Assembly: GCF_007741475.1 (NCBI RefSeq)
Contig: NZ_CP036261.1
Location: 2,976,001-3,040,000, forward strand
Length of the DNA: 64,000 bases
From: Rosistilla ulvae
GTDB taxonomy: Bacteria > Planctomycetota > Planctomycetia > Pirellulales > Pirellulaceae
Direction: 5' to 3'
The notes beneath the pieces are model-generated. The model did no database searches. It had not been told where the DNA came from and was given only the letters and a program-made list of their open reading frames with translations. Made by a program: the position numbers and the translations under genes. Shown here piece after piece: positions 17,250 to 25,001 of this stretch; the first letter of the stretch is position 1, and every line of letters begins with the position of its first letter.

Positions 17250-18136
17250 AGTACCGGATCACCCACACCACAAAATACAACTACAGCCAGCCGGTTGGAG
17301 TTTGTCACAACAAGATCCATCTCGCCGCGCGTTCGCTGCCACAGCAAACGGTGACCAACTTCCATTTGTTGATCAAGCCGGATGCGTTTGCGTCGACGTG
17401 CCAGAAAGATTATTTCGGCAATCGCGTCGATTACTTTTCGATCCAAGAACCGCATCGCAGTTTGACCGTGACCGCGACCAGCAATGTCGAAGTCCGTCCG
17501 ATCACGCGGCCGCCCGCCTTTACTGCATCGCCGCCGTGGGAGGATGTCGCGCAGGGCATCGCCAAACGCCGCGACGAATTGAGCCTTTCGGCGTATCAGT
17601 TTTCGTTCGCCTCGCGGATCGTGCCACGCGATCCGGCGTACACTGAATATACGTTGGCAAGTTTCACCAAGGGACGGCCGATCGTTGAAGCGGGGCTCGA
17701 TCTAACGCGGCGGATCTTCGAAGACTTTAAGTACGATCCGCGAGCGACCACGGTCAGCACGCCTGTCGACGTCGTCTTCAAGCAACGAGCGGGCGTCTGC
17801 CAAGACTTTGCCCACCTGCAAATCGCCTGCTTGCGGTCGATCGGTCTGGCCTCTCGCTACGTCAGCGGATACCTGCGAACGCTGCCTCCGCCGGGCAAAG
17901 AGCGGTTGATCGGCAACGACCAATCGCACGCTTGGTTGTCGCTGTATTGTGGCGACGAGATCGGTTGGGTCGATTTCGATCCGACGAATAATATGATCCC
18001 CGCTACCGATCACATCACAATCGGCTGGGGGCAGGACTACAGCGACCTCTGCCCGATCCAAGGCGTCTTCATCGGTGGCGGCAAGAACCGGATGGATGTC
18101 AGCGTCGACGTGGCGACGATTTCGCCCGACGCTTGA
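17246..18136 (+). CDS. Transglutaminase-like cysteine protease-fold protein
   Basis: 296 residues. The N-terminal domain (YRITHTTKYNYSQPVGVCHN) is the bacterial transglutaminase-like N-terminal type. The catalytic core shows the Cys in QRAGVCQDFAHLQIACLRS, the His in DQSHAWLSLY and the Asp in GWVDFDPTNN, a complete Cys-His-Asp triad. Such proteins may act as peptidases or transglutaminases; the substrate is unknown. Its start overlaps the stop of the ATP-grasp/alpha-E gene (ATGA), so the two are translationally coupled and probably work on the same peptide or amide bond (inference). No signal peptide, so it is likely cytoplasmic. A palindromic repeat starts shortly after its stop. Confidence 0.92.
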   Translation: MKYRITHTTKYNYSQPVGVCHNKIHLAARSLPQQTVTNFHLLIKPDAFASTCQKDYFGNRVDYFSIQEPHRSLTVTATSNVEVRPITRPPAFTASPPWEDVAQGIAKRRDELSLSAYQFSFASRIVPRDPAYTEYTLASFTKGRPIVEAGLDLTRRIFEDFKYDPRATTVSTPVDVVFKQRAGVCQDFAHLQIACLRSIGLASRYVSGYLRTLPPPGKERLIGNDQSHAWLSLYCGDEIGWVDFDPTNNMIPATDHITIGWGQDYSDLCPIQGVFIGGGKNRMDVSVDVATISPDA

Positions 18137-18169
18137 AAGTTGGCGCCGGACGTGTCAGGCTTGTGAACC

Positions 18170-18299
18170 TGTCATCGGCCTGTTGATTTACTCAGCCGTT
18201 TGGGCGTTAGCCCCGGTTCAAGCACCGTTAAACCGGGGCTAACGCCCAAACGGCTAATTCGAGGAAACTCGTTGTGACTAAACCGACAAGCCGTCATGC
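18170..18299. repeat. Dispersed palindromic repeat, copy 1
   Basis: A perfect 25-base inverted repeat has arms at 18194-18218 and 18231-18255 (core GGGCGTTAGCCCCGGTT) and a 12-base spacer. Outside it lies a weaker outer pair (about 18170-18190 with 18279-18299; roughly 12 of 21 positions pair). The same nested layout occurs at 23181-23310, where the outer arms are perfect. The right end covers the in-frame ATG at 18296, so that ATG is unlikely to be the start of the kinase gene. Confidence 0.85.
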
Positions 18300-18376
18300 G
18301 GGTACGCTACAAACATCCGTCGTGTGAAGCCTTCGGGATTTGGTTCGCTGGCGTGCTCATCTACCTAGAGTTCCGA

Positions 18377-20233
18377 ATGCGATCGATGATGGAAACGCGA
18401 GAAAACAACGGCGGCTACTTCGGGTGCATCCGTGTTCTGGCCATGGCCGCCGTGTGTTTCCTTTTCTTCTTTGGTGCGAGCATTGAGGCCGCCGACACAG
18501 ACACCGACGCGGCTCACTCCGTCGTTGTGTTCTATTCCTTTCGGCACGTGATGCCCGTCAACGTCGACTGGGATCGCGGGATTCGTCGCGGTCTGGCCCT
18601 TTCCGGACTGGAGAACATCAAAATTGAAGTCGAGTATCTGGACCTCGATCGCTACTCCGATCACGATTTCCGCGAACGGCTGGTCGATTTGCTGGAGCAC
18701 AAATATGCCAACCGGCGGATCGACGTCGTGATCCCCGTCTACACGCAAGCGATTGAGTTTGTGCTGGCACAGCGGGCGCAGTTGTTTCCGAACGTTCCGT
18801 TGGTCTGCTGCACCGCGAAACCGGACCTTGCCGAACAGATCCGCGGCGTCCCCGAGGCGACCGGAACGGAATTCGACGTCGACTATTGGAAGACCGTCCA
18901 GGATGCGAGGTGGCTGTTTCCCAAAGCACGCACGCTGTATCTGATTGGCGGCGTGGGTGAAACCGATCGGCACTATCGTCGCATGGCGCATCGGGCCCTC
19001 GACGGTCCGCTGGCCTCGCGGGGGATGGAGATCGTGGATGTGGAAGGACTGCCGATAGCGGAGCTGAAACAGTTGATGTTGCAGGCGGAGCCCGGCAGCG
19101 TGGCGTTGATGCTGACATGCGATGAGGATCGCGACGGCAACCATCCGTTTACCGTCGACGTCTCCAAGCAGTTGTGCGCCGATTCTCCAATCCCCGTGTT
19201 TGGCACCTACGACACTTTAATTGGAACGGGAGTTGTGGGGGGCCATGTTTGGTCGATCGAAAGGCATGGCGAACTCGCAGGACAGCTTGCGTCGCGGATC
19301 ATCGCGGGCGAAGACGTCGCGGAGATTCCGATAATCGGACGTCACGAAACGCAATCCGTTTTCGACGCGCGGCAATTGATTCGCTGGAAGATCGATACCG
19401 ACGCGCTGCCACCGGGTTCGAAGATCCGGTTCGCCGAAGCTTCGATTTGGGATCTGTACCGGAGTCAGATTGTATTAGGCATCGGGCTATTGTCGCTGCA
19501 AACCCTCATCATCGCGGGCTTGATTGTGAATCGATCGCGTCGGATCAAGGCGGAGCGATCGTTGTTTGCAAGTCGCGGGGAAGCCAGGGATTTGGCCGGA
19601 CGTTTACTTTCTGCACAAGAAGACGAACGACGGCGGCTGGCGCGGGAACTCCACGACGACCTTTCCCAACGATTGGCGGCGTCGGCGATCGGTATAGGAC
19701 AGTTGGAGCTTGGGGATTTGGGGAACGCCGATTCTCGTGCGAGGTTGAAACAGATGAAAGAAGACTTGATCGGACTTTCGGATGATGTCCATCAAATGTC
19801 GTATCAGATCCATCCGTCGATCTTGGAAGATCTGGGCTTGGAGGATGCGATCCGCAGCGCGTGCGATCGTTTGGCCCGCCGCGATAAAATCGACGTCGAA
19901 TTTCGATGTGGAATGTTGCCCGATCCTTTTAGTGACGCGATCAACCTGTGCTTATATCGAGTCGCCCAAGAGTCGCTGTGGAACGCGGCGCGGCATGCGG
20001 AGACGCAGCGAATCGATGTGGTGTTGACCGCCGATCCCGAAACCGTGAACCTGGAGATCCGTGATTTTGGGGTCGGATTCGACAGCGACGCGGCGTTGAA
20101 AAACGGAGGTCTCGGTCTGGCGAGTTTGCACGAGCGGGCGCGAATCGTTGGCGGTGATCTCTCTATCGAATCGCGTCGTGGCAACGGGACGACGATCTCT
20201 TTAAGGATTCCTTTGTTGGACGAAGACCGATGA
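18377..20233 (+). CDS. Sensor histidine kinase with periplasmic ABC-binding-protein-like sensor domain
   Basis: 618 residues from the ATG at 18377 (other candidates at 18386 and 18389). A signal or anchor sequence (IRVLAMAAVCFLFFFGASI) is followed by an ABC-transporter-substrate-binding-like domain (about residues 45-320) that resembles the PF04392 family (VVFYSFRHVMPVNVDWDRGI, VFGTYDTLIGTGVVGG). A membrane segment lies at about 361-385, then a HisKA_3 dimerisation domain with phospho-acceptor His at about residue 426 (ARELHDDLSQR) and an ATPase domain (ESLWNAARHAE, DFGVGFDSD, GGLGLASLHERA). Ligand unknown. It overlaps the regulator gene by ATGA and very probably phosphorylates it. Confidence 0.9.
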   Translation: MRSMMETRENNGGYFGCIRVLAMAAVCFLFFFGASIEAADTDTDAAHSVVVFYSFRHVMPVNVDWDRGIRRGLALSGLENIKIEVEYLDLDRYSDHDFRERLVDLLEHKYANRRIDVVIPVYTQAIEFVLAQRAQLFPNVPLVCCTAKPDLAEQIRGVPEATGTEFDVDYWKTVQDARWLFPKARTLYLIGGVGETDRHYRRMAHRALDGPLASRGMEIVDVEGLPIAELKQLMLQAEPGSVALMLTCDEDRDGNHPFTVDVSKQLCADSPIPVFGTYDTLIGTGVVGGHVWSIERHGELAGQLASRIIAGEDVAEIPIIGRHETQSVFDARQLIRWKIDTDALPPGSKIRFAEASIWDLYRSQIVLGIGLLSLQTLIIAGLIVNRSRRIKAERSLFASRGEARDLAGRLLSAQEDERRRLARELHDDLSQRLAASAIGIGQLELGDLGNADSRARLKQMKEDLIGLSDDVHQMSYQIHPSILEDLGLEDAIRSACDRLARRDKIDVEFRCGMLPDPFSDAINLCLYRVAQESLWNAARHAETQRIDVVLTADPETVNLEIRDFGVGFDSDAALKNGGLGLASLHERARIVGGDLSIESRRGNGTTISLRIPLLDEDR

Positions 20234-20874
20234 AACGCACACGTGTGCTATTAGCGGACGATCATCGAATCGTTGCCGAAGGGTTGCGGAATATTCTGGA
20301 ACCGGCCTTCACTTTGGTTGCGATCGTTGAAGATGGAAGGGAATTGATCGAAGTCGCGCTACGTGAACAACCCGATGTGATCGTCGCCGACATCACGATG
20401 CCTTTGCTGAACGGGCTCGATGCGATCGACGCCATACGATCGGCGGGTTGCCAAGCCAAAGTTGTCTTCCTGACGATGCATCGCGATGCGACCTACGCCG
20501 CCCGCGCGTTGCGTTCGGGAGCGAGCGGATTTGTGCTGAAACATTCGGCCGCCGAAGAATTGTTGACCGCGATCCGCTGTGCCATCGCAGGCGAAACGTT
20601 TGTGACGCAAAGCATTGCGGAAAGTATCGAACAAATGCCGGCGTCGCGTCGAGCCAACAAGCAGATGGAACAACCATTGCTGACTCCACGACAACGTGAA
20701 GTTTTGCAACTGTTTGCCGAAGGGCATACCGCGCCGCAGGTCGCCAAGGTTTTGCAAATATCAAAACGAACCGCTGAAAACCACAAGGCGCGTATCATGT
20801 GTGCCTTAGGAGTTTCTTCGACATCGGATCTCGTTCAATACGCAATTCGGCATGGGCTAATCGCTGGGAAATAG
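20230..20874 (+). CDS. NarL/FixJ-type response regulator
   Basis: 214 residues. The receiver domain has the acidic pair in LLADDHRIV, the phospho-acceptor Asp at about residue 54 (VIVADITMPLLNGLDAI), the Thr in FLTMH and the Lys in FVLKHS. The C-terminal LuxR-type HTH is standard (LTPRQREVLQLFAEGHTAPQ, then SKRTAENHKARI). Translation is coupled to the kinase gene by an ATGA overlap. The next gene in the same direction is a secreted sulfatase after a 436-base leader, so regulation of that sulfatase is a fair guess but is not shown by the sequence. Confidence 0.95.
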   Translation: MKRTRVLLADDHRIVAEGLRNILEPAFTLVAIVEDGRELIEVALREQPDVIVADITMPLLNGLDAIDAIRSAGCQAKVVFLTMHRDATYAARALRSGASGFVLKHSAAEELLTAIRCAIAGETFVTQSIAESIEQMPASRRANKQMEQPLLTPRQREVLQLFAEGHTAPQVAKVLQISKRTAENHKARIMCALGVSSTSDLVQYAIRHGLIAGK

Positions 20875-21310
20875 AGCCGAACGTGCTTCGAAGCCGTTTT
20901 GGTTATGTGCACTTCGTACACGTTTATCAACTGGGTATGTAGATTGCCTAGCCTGGATTTGTTTCCTATTTTCTAGCGTCGTTTGAGTAATTCTACTCAT
21001 ACGACGTGGCGGTTTGTGGGGTATACATCAGTGTCTTAATCGACACGGTAATGGTGGATCCGACGCAATTGTGAACGGAGAGGCGGTATGGATTTCTTGA
21101 ACCCCCGCAGACGGTTCAGTTTTCTGTTTAGTTTACCGGCAGGTGGCTAAGTCGCGACGTCTCCTTATCTTCGTTTCGGATCGGTTTCCGTTCGAGTTTG
21201 GCCCCCCATTGGGGCTGAACAATTCGTAGCAAAGCTTGTTGCTTGGCTTTGCTTTTGTTTAACCGCTACGTGCTTGCCGCGAGCGCAACGTTCTGTGAGA
21301 ACCCTCAACT
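20875..21310 (+). other. Long leader upstream of sulfatase, no gene
   Basis: No convincing coding frame. The stretch holds several short inverted repeats: GAGTA-ATTC-TACTC at 20984-20997, GTGTC-TTAATC-GACAC at 21031-21046, GCCCC-CCATT-GGGGC at 21201-21215, and a longer hairpin at 21228-21253. It probably carries the sulfatase promoter and an untranslated leader. I could not fix a promoter with confidence. Confidence 0.6.
21228..21259 (+). terminator. Possible attenuator/terminator hairpin in sulfatase leader
   Basis: Perfect 8-base arms AGCAAAGC (21228-21235) and GCTTTGCT (21246-21253) with a 10-base loop are followed by a T-rich run (TTTTGTTT). The hairpin lies about 50 bases before the sulfatase ATG and has the form of an intrinsic terminator. 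It could be an attenuator or a stop for transcription from upstream. The stem is short, so this is tentative. Confidence 0.4.
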
Positions 21311-22852
21311 ATGAAAATCAAGCTAACAAGTTTCCTTTTGGCGGCGGGGCTTTGCCTCTCGGCCACCGCTCAGGACAAGCCGAATATCCTTGTCATCTGG
21401 GGTGACGATATCGGCACCGAAAATATCAGCGACTACAACCGTGGGATGATGGGCTACAAAACGCCTAACATCGATCGCGTCGCAAAAGAAGGTATCTTCT
21501 TCACCGACTACTACGGCCAACAATCGTGCACCGCCGGTCGTGCGGCGTTCATCGGTGGCAGTGTTCCTGTCCGCAGCGGAATGACGAAAGTCGGTCTTCC
21601 GGGCGCAAAAGAAGGTTGGCAGAAGACCGACGTCACGATGGCGACCGTCTTGAAAAGCCTCGGCTATTCGACGGGCCAATTTGGCAAGAACCACCAAGGC
21701 GATCGCGATGAACACCTGCCAACACAGCATGGATTTGATGAGTTCCTCGGCAATCTATATCACTTGAACGCTGAGGAAGAACCCGAAAACGAAGACTATC
21801 CCGCCGACATGAAAATGGCCGATGGGCGAACGTTTTTGCAAGTCTTTGGTCCGCGTGGCGTGATCAAAGCGAGTGCCGATGGAAAGATCGAAGATACGGG
21901 ACCATTGACCAAGAAGCGGATGGAAACGATCGACGAGGAAACCATCGCTGCGGCGAAGGACTTCATCACGCGTCAGCACAAAGCGGGCAAGCCGTTCTTC
22001 TGCTGGTGGAACGGAACTCGGATGCACTTCCGCACGCATGTGAAGAAGGAACACCGGCACAAAGGAAACGATGAGTACACCGACGGCATGATCGAACACG
22101 ACATGCAAGTTGGCGAATTGTTGGATCTCCTGGATGAACTGGGCATCGCCGACAACACGATCGTTCAATACTCCACCGACAACGGCCCCCACTACAACAC
22201 TTGGCCCGATGCCGGAACGACACCGTTCCGTAGCGAAAAGAACTCGAACTGGGAAGGCGCCTATCGCGTTCCTTGTTATGTGCGTTGGCCCGGCAAGTTC
22301 GCCGCAGGCACAACGCTCAACGGAATCGTTGCTCACGAAGACTGGTTGCCAACCTTTGCCGCAGCTGCGGGGTCGACCGACATTAAGAGCAAACTACTCG
22401 AAGGCGTTGAACTTAACGGGCGCACCTACAAGAATCACATCGACGGTTACAACCAACTCGACTACCTAACGGGTAAGGTCGATGAATCACCGCGTCGTGA
22501 ATTCATGTATGTGAACGATGACGGTCAAATCGTCGCGATTCGCTACGACGCTTGGAAAGCTGTCTTTCTTGAGAACCGTGGGGTGGCCTTTGAGGTTTGG
22601 CGAGAACCGTTCACCGAACTCCGCGTTCCGTTGCTGTTCAACCTTCGTCGTGATCCGTTTGAAAAGGCACAGCACAATTCGAACACCTACAACGATTGGT
22701 TCTTGTCGCGAGTCTATGTGTTGGCTCCGATGCAGCAATTCGCTGGAAAGTTCCTGATGACGATGAAGGAGTTCCCGCCGAGCCAAACGCCTGGTTCGTT
22801 TAATCTGGAGAAGATCCAGAAACAGATCGAAGGCAGCTTGGGCGGACGATAA
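21311..22852 (+). CDS. Secreted sulfatase (formylglycine-type arylsulfatase family)
   Basis: 513 residues. A clear signal peptide (MKIKLTSFLLAAGLCLSATA) precedes the sulfatase core PNILVIWGDDIGTENI. The maturation motif CTAGR (Cys at residue 73) fits C-x-[PA]-x-R, so the Cys should be converted to formylglycine by a maturase not in this window. Other family marks are GKNHQGDRDEHLPTQHGFDE and YSTDNGPHYNTWPDAG. Sulfatases remove sulfate esters, in planctomycetes often from algal polysaccharides; the substrate here is unknown, and the family resembles plain arylsulfatases acting on a wide range of esters. Base composition reads a little less GC-rich than its neighbours. It follows a two-component system and ends at a hairpin. 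Confidence 0.95.
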   Translation: MKIKLTSFLLAAGLCLSATAQDKPNILVIWGDDIGTENISDYNRGMMGYKTPNIDRVAKEGIFFTDYYGQQSCTAGRAAFIGGSVPVRSGMTKVGLPGAKEGWQKTDVTMATVLKSLGYSTGQFGKNHQGDRDEHLPTQHGFDEFLGNLYHLNAEEEPENEDYPADMKMADGRTFLQVFGPRGVIKASADGKIEDTGPLTKKRMETIDEETIAAAKDFITRQHKAGKPFFCWWNGTRMHFRTHVKKEHRHKGNDEYTDGMIEHDMQVGELLDLLDELGIADNTIVQYSTDNGPHYNTWPDAGTTPFRSEKNSNWEGAYRVPCYVRWPGKFAAGTTLNGIVAHEDWLPTFAAAAGSTDIKSKLLEGVELNGRTYKNHIDGYNQLDYLTGKVDESPRREFMYVNDDGQIVAIRYDAWKAVFLENRGVAFEVWREPFTELRVPLLFNLRRDPFEKAQHNSNTYNDWFLSRVYVLAPMQQFAGKFLMTMKEFPPSQTPGSFNLEKIQKQIEGSLGGR

Positions 22853-22870
22853 CCCCACCGCCATTGAAAT

Positions 22871-22894
22871 CTCACGCAGCATAGGCTGCGTGAG
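22871..22894 (+). terminator. Hairpin after the sulfatase
   Basis: Perfect 10-base arms CTCACGCAGC and GCTGCGTGAG with an ATAG loop lie 18 bases after the sulfatase stop. There is no T-run, so it may be an RNA-end hairpin rather than a full intrinsic terminator. Confidence 0.5.
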
Positions 22895-23180
22895 TCGGGT
22901 GGACCGAAATTGGCTTAACATTCGGACACCGGCTGCTATTCCAAGGGATGGCACATCGAGAAATCGACTCTCCGTCCCCTTGGGATCTTCTTTGTCCAGC
23001 GTTCCGTCTGGTACTCTTGACTTCGTCTTGTGATGGACGCTGTCGCTTCCGGGGGGAATGCGTCATCGGTGGCTTCCGATTGGCACCGGATTCGCTAAAC
23101 GGTACTCGCAGGGTAAATCACCGTTTCGGTTTGACGTACCGCCAGCCCACGATAGCATCCGGTTGTCCAAGGGAACCGAA
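22895..23180. other. Intergenic stretch without recognised content
   Basis: No convincing coding frame, RNA gene or repeat was seen between the sulfatase hairpin and the large palindrome at 23181. Short open frames here lack family features or good start sites. Confidence 0.5.
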
Positions 23181-23310
23181 TGCTAGCGGCTCGTCGGTTT
23201 AATCAGCCGATTGTGCGTTAGCCCCGGTTCCGCTGCCACTAAACCGGGGCAAACGCCCAAACGGTTAATGCAAGGAAGCTCGTTGTGACTAAACCGACGA
23301 GCCGCTAGCA
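23181..23310. repeat. Nested double palindrome, copy 2 of the dispersed repeat
   Basis: The outer arms, 23181-23201 and 23290-23310, form a perfect 21-base inverted repeat (core GCGGCTCGTCGGTTTA). Inside them is a second inverted repeat, 23205-23229 with 23242-23266, with several mismatches. The order and the inter-arm sequence (AAGCTCGTTGTGACTAAACC) match copy 1 at 18170-18299. Here the outer pair is perfect and the inner one decayed; in copy 1 the opposite is true. No coding potential. Confidence 0.9.
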
Positions 23311-23500
23311 CGGGCCGGCTGATTTACCTAAGCACAAACTCTTAACAGTCCTGGATGGTCGCTGAGCGAGCCTAGCACATTGGCTGGTTCTTTGTTTAAT
23401 ATGACGGATCGTTCGTGTTTCGGATCGAACGCTGCGAGGTGGGTACCATCGCTGTGGTTCGAGTCCATTCCACCCAATGGTTCAGAAGAGTTTTTAAAAG

Positions 23501-23728
23501 ATGCCGATCTACGAATATCAATGCGAAGGCTGCGGACACGCGGTCGAAGTGCTGCTGCGTCGCTTCGATGAACAACCCGAATGCCCCGACTGTGGCGGAA
23601 CCAAGCTGGACAAACTGATGAGCGTTCCTGCGTCGCCATCGACTGGCAGCGGCGGACAATTGCCCGTCGCCGGTTCGGGCGAAGCGTGTGGTGCGCCGCG
23701 TTGCTGCGGCGGCGGTTGCCAGATGTAG
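23501..23728 (+). CDS. FmdB-type zinc ribbon protein
   Basis: 75 residues. The N-terminus MPIYEYQCEGCGH plus CPDCGG gives the two CxxC knuckles of the FmdB/CxxC_CxxC_SSSS family. A Gly/Ser-rich linker leads to a C-terminal Cys cluster (CGAPRCCGGGC). FmdB was named as a putative regulator of formamidase/acetamidase, but most members have no proven role. It stands alone between the palindromic repeat and the cysteine hydrolase gene. Confidence 0.9.
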   Translation: MPIYEYQCEGCGHAVEVLLRRFDEQPECPDCGGTKLDKLMSVPASPSTGSGGQLPVAGSGEACGAPRCCGGGCQM

Positions 23729-23769
23729 CGACCGCGGCTGTTCTTCAGCAGCCCGATCTTGCTAGCTTC

Positions 23770-23794
23770 GTGGCTCGCGCGCCGCGCGAGCCAC
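23770..23794. repeat. Near-perfect GC-rich palindrome
   Basis: GTGGCTCGCGCG and CGCGCGAGCCAC flank a single base, giving 12-base arms. It lies in the gap after the FmdB-type gene. There is no T-run. It may be a remnant of a dispersed repeat or an RNA-end hairpin. Confidence 0.6.
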
Positions 23795-23966
23795 GCTCGG
23801 GCTGGACGGACGGTCGTCCGATAGTCTCCTGAAACGCTGCCTTCTACGTGCCGTGAGTGTCCGCGTGACGGCGGCGTGGAATCTCGGGCTGGTTGGAAGA
23901 AAATGGGACTCGCGTTAGGATGAGCCAACGAACACTCTAACGCCACGACCTTTATAGACGAGTCCG

Positions 23967-24533
23967 ATGGATCCAACCTTTCGAAGCAGCCGCTTGATCG
24001 ACCGTGCGCGAAGCGGATTGCTGGTCGTCGACCTGCAGACCAAGCTGCTGCCGGGGATCGAGCAGAGCGAGCAAATCGTCGCCAACACCGATCGGCTGTG
24101 CCGAGCGGCGGAATTGTTGAACGTTCCGCAAACCGCTTCGGTTCAATATCCGCAGGGGCTTGGCCCGTTGGAAGCTCGCCTGGCCGAGCGGTTCCCGACG
24201 CCCGACGAGAAGCTCGATTTCAGCGCGGCCGGCTGTGCCTCGATTGCCCAGCTTGCCGAAACGCACAATTTGACTCAATGGATCGTTGTCGGAATCGAGA
24301 CCCATATCTGTGTTTTGCAAACCACGTTAGATTTGTTGGCACGGCAATTGGATGTCTTCGTCGTTGCCGATGCCGTTGGGGCCCGCGGCGATCGCGATCA
24401 TCGGATCGGACTGGATCGGATGCAAGCCGAAGGGGCGACGCTGGTGACGACCGAAAGCGTCTTGTTCGAGTGGTGTCAGACCGCCGCCGATCCCAAGTTC
24501 AAACAGATCAGTGCCATCGTTCGCGAGGGCTAG
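23967..24533 (+). CDS. Isochorismatase-like cysteine hydrolase
   Basis: 188 residues, usual for the single-domain family. The catalytic Asp is in LLVVDLQTKLLPGI, and the nucleophile Cys is in VVGIETHICVLQTTLDL, where the ETHICV form is common to the YcaC-like and nicotinamidase-related subgroup. The basic residue is less certain, probably the Lys in DEKLDF. Substrates in the family range from isochorismate to amides, so none can be named. No partner gene beside it indicates a pathway; the next small gene starts 53 bases later. Confidence 0.9.
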   Translation: MDPTFRSSRLIDRARSGLLVVDLQTKLLPGIEQSEQIVANTDRLCRAAELLNVPQTASVQYPQGLGPLEARLAERFPTPDEKLDFSAAGCASIAQLAETHNLTQWIVVGIETHICVLQTTLDLLARQLDVFVVADAVGARGDRDHRIGLDRMQAEGATLVTTESVLFEWCQTAADPKFKQISAIVREG

Positions 24534-24586
24534 CCGACCGGCTCGCAATGCGAAACCCAAAACATCTCAATCAGGATTAAAAGCAG

Positions 24587-24889
24587 ATGCCGAAAGTGAA
24601 CTCCCAAGTTGCCAACACCCTGGGCAAAGAAAAAGCCAAGGAGAAGTTGGACTACATGGCCGAACGCATGGAACGCGATTACGGCGACAAGGTGAAGAAC
24701 ATGCAGCGGGTCTGGGACGAAGATACGTTGACGATCTCGTTCGAAGCGATGGGCTTCAAGATCAAATCGCTGCTGTCGGTCGGCGAAGACGTTGTCGATG
24801 TCGAAAGCCAACTGCCTTTGGCGGCGATGCCGTTCAAGGGAATGGTGCAGACACGGATGGTCGACACGTTGCAAAAGATGCTCAGCTAG
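24587..24889 (+). CDS. Polyhydroxyalkanoic acid system family protein (PHA_gran_rgn-like)
   Basis: 100 residues. The pattern ([30 protein letters not shown], then [20 protein letters not shown]) fits the small PF09650-type proteins, found near polyhydroxyalkanoate genes in some proteobacteria and alone in many others. The fold is predicted to be a small alpha/beta unit; no enzymatic residues are expected. No PHA gene is in the window, so the name says little about function. It precedes ettA in the same direction. Confidence 0.75.
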   Translation: MPKVNSQVANTLGKEKAKEKLDYMAERMERDYGDKVKNMQRVWDEDTLTISFEAMGFKIKSLLSVGEDVVDVESQLPLAAMPFKGMVQTRMVDTLQKMLS

Positions 24890-25001
24890 TTCGGTCGCCG
24901 CAGACCGGATCGGCAATCGTTTCGCGATCGGCGGGACGAATCAATTTTGGATCGAATCATACACAGATCGGGCACAGCCCAGCGAACTTGAAGCGAAGAG
25001 A

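Noticed and set aside
18296-18376. Earlier start of the sensor kinase
   Set aside because: The ATG at 18296 lies in the palindromic repeat; the signal-anchor starts after 18377.
24792-25001. N-terminal extension of EttA
   Set aside because: It overlaps the PHA-system gene, is Cys/Arg-rich, and family similarity and length fit the ATG at 25002.
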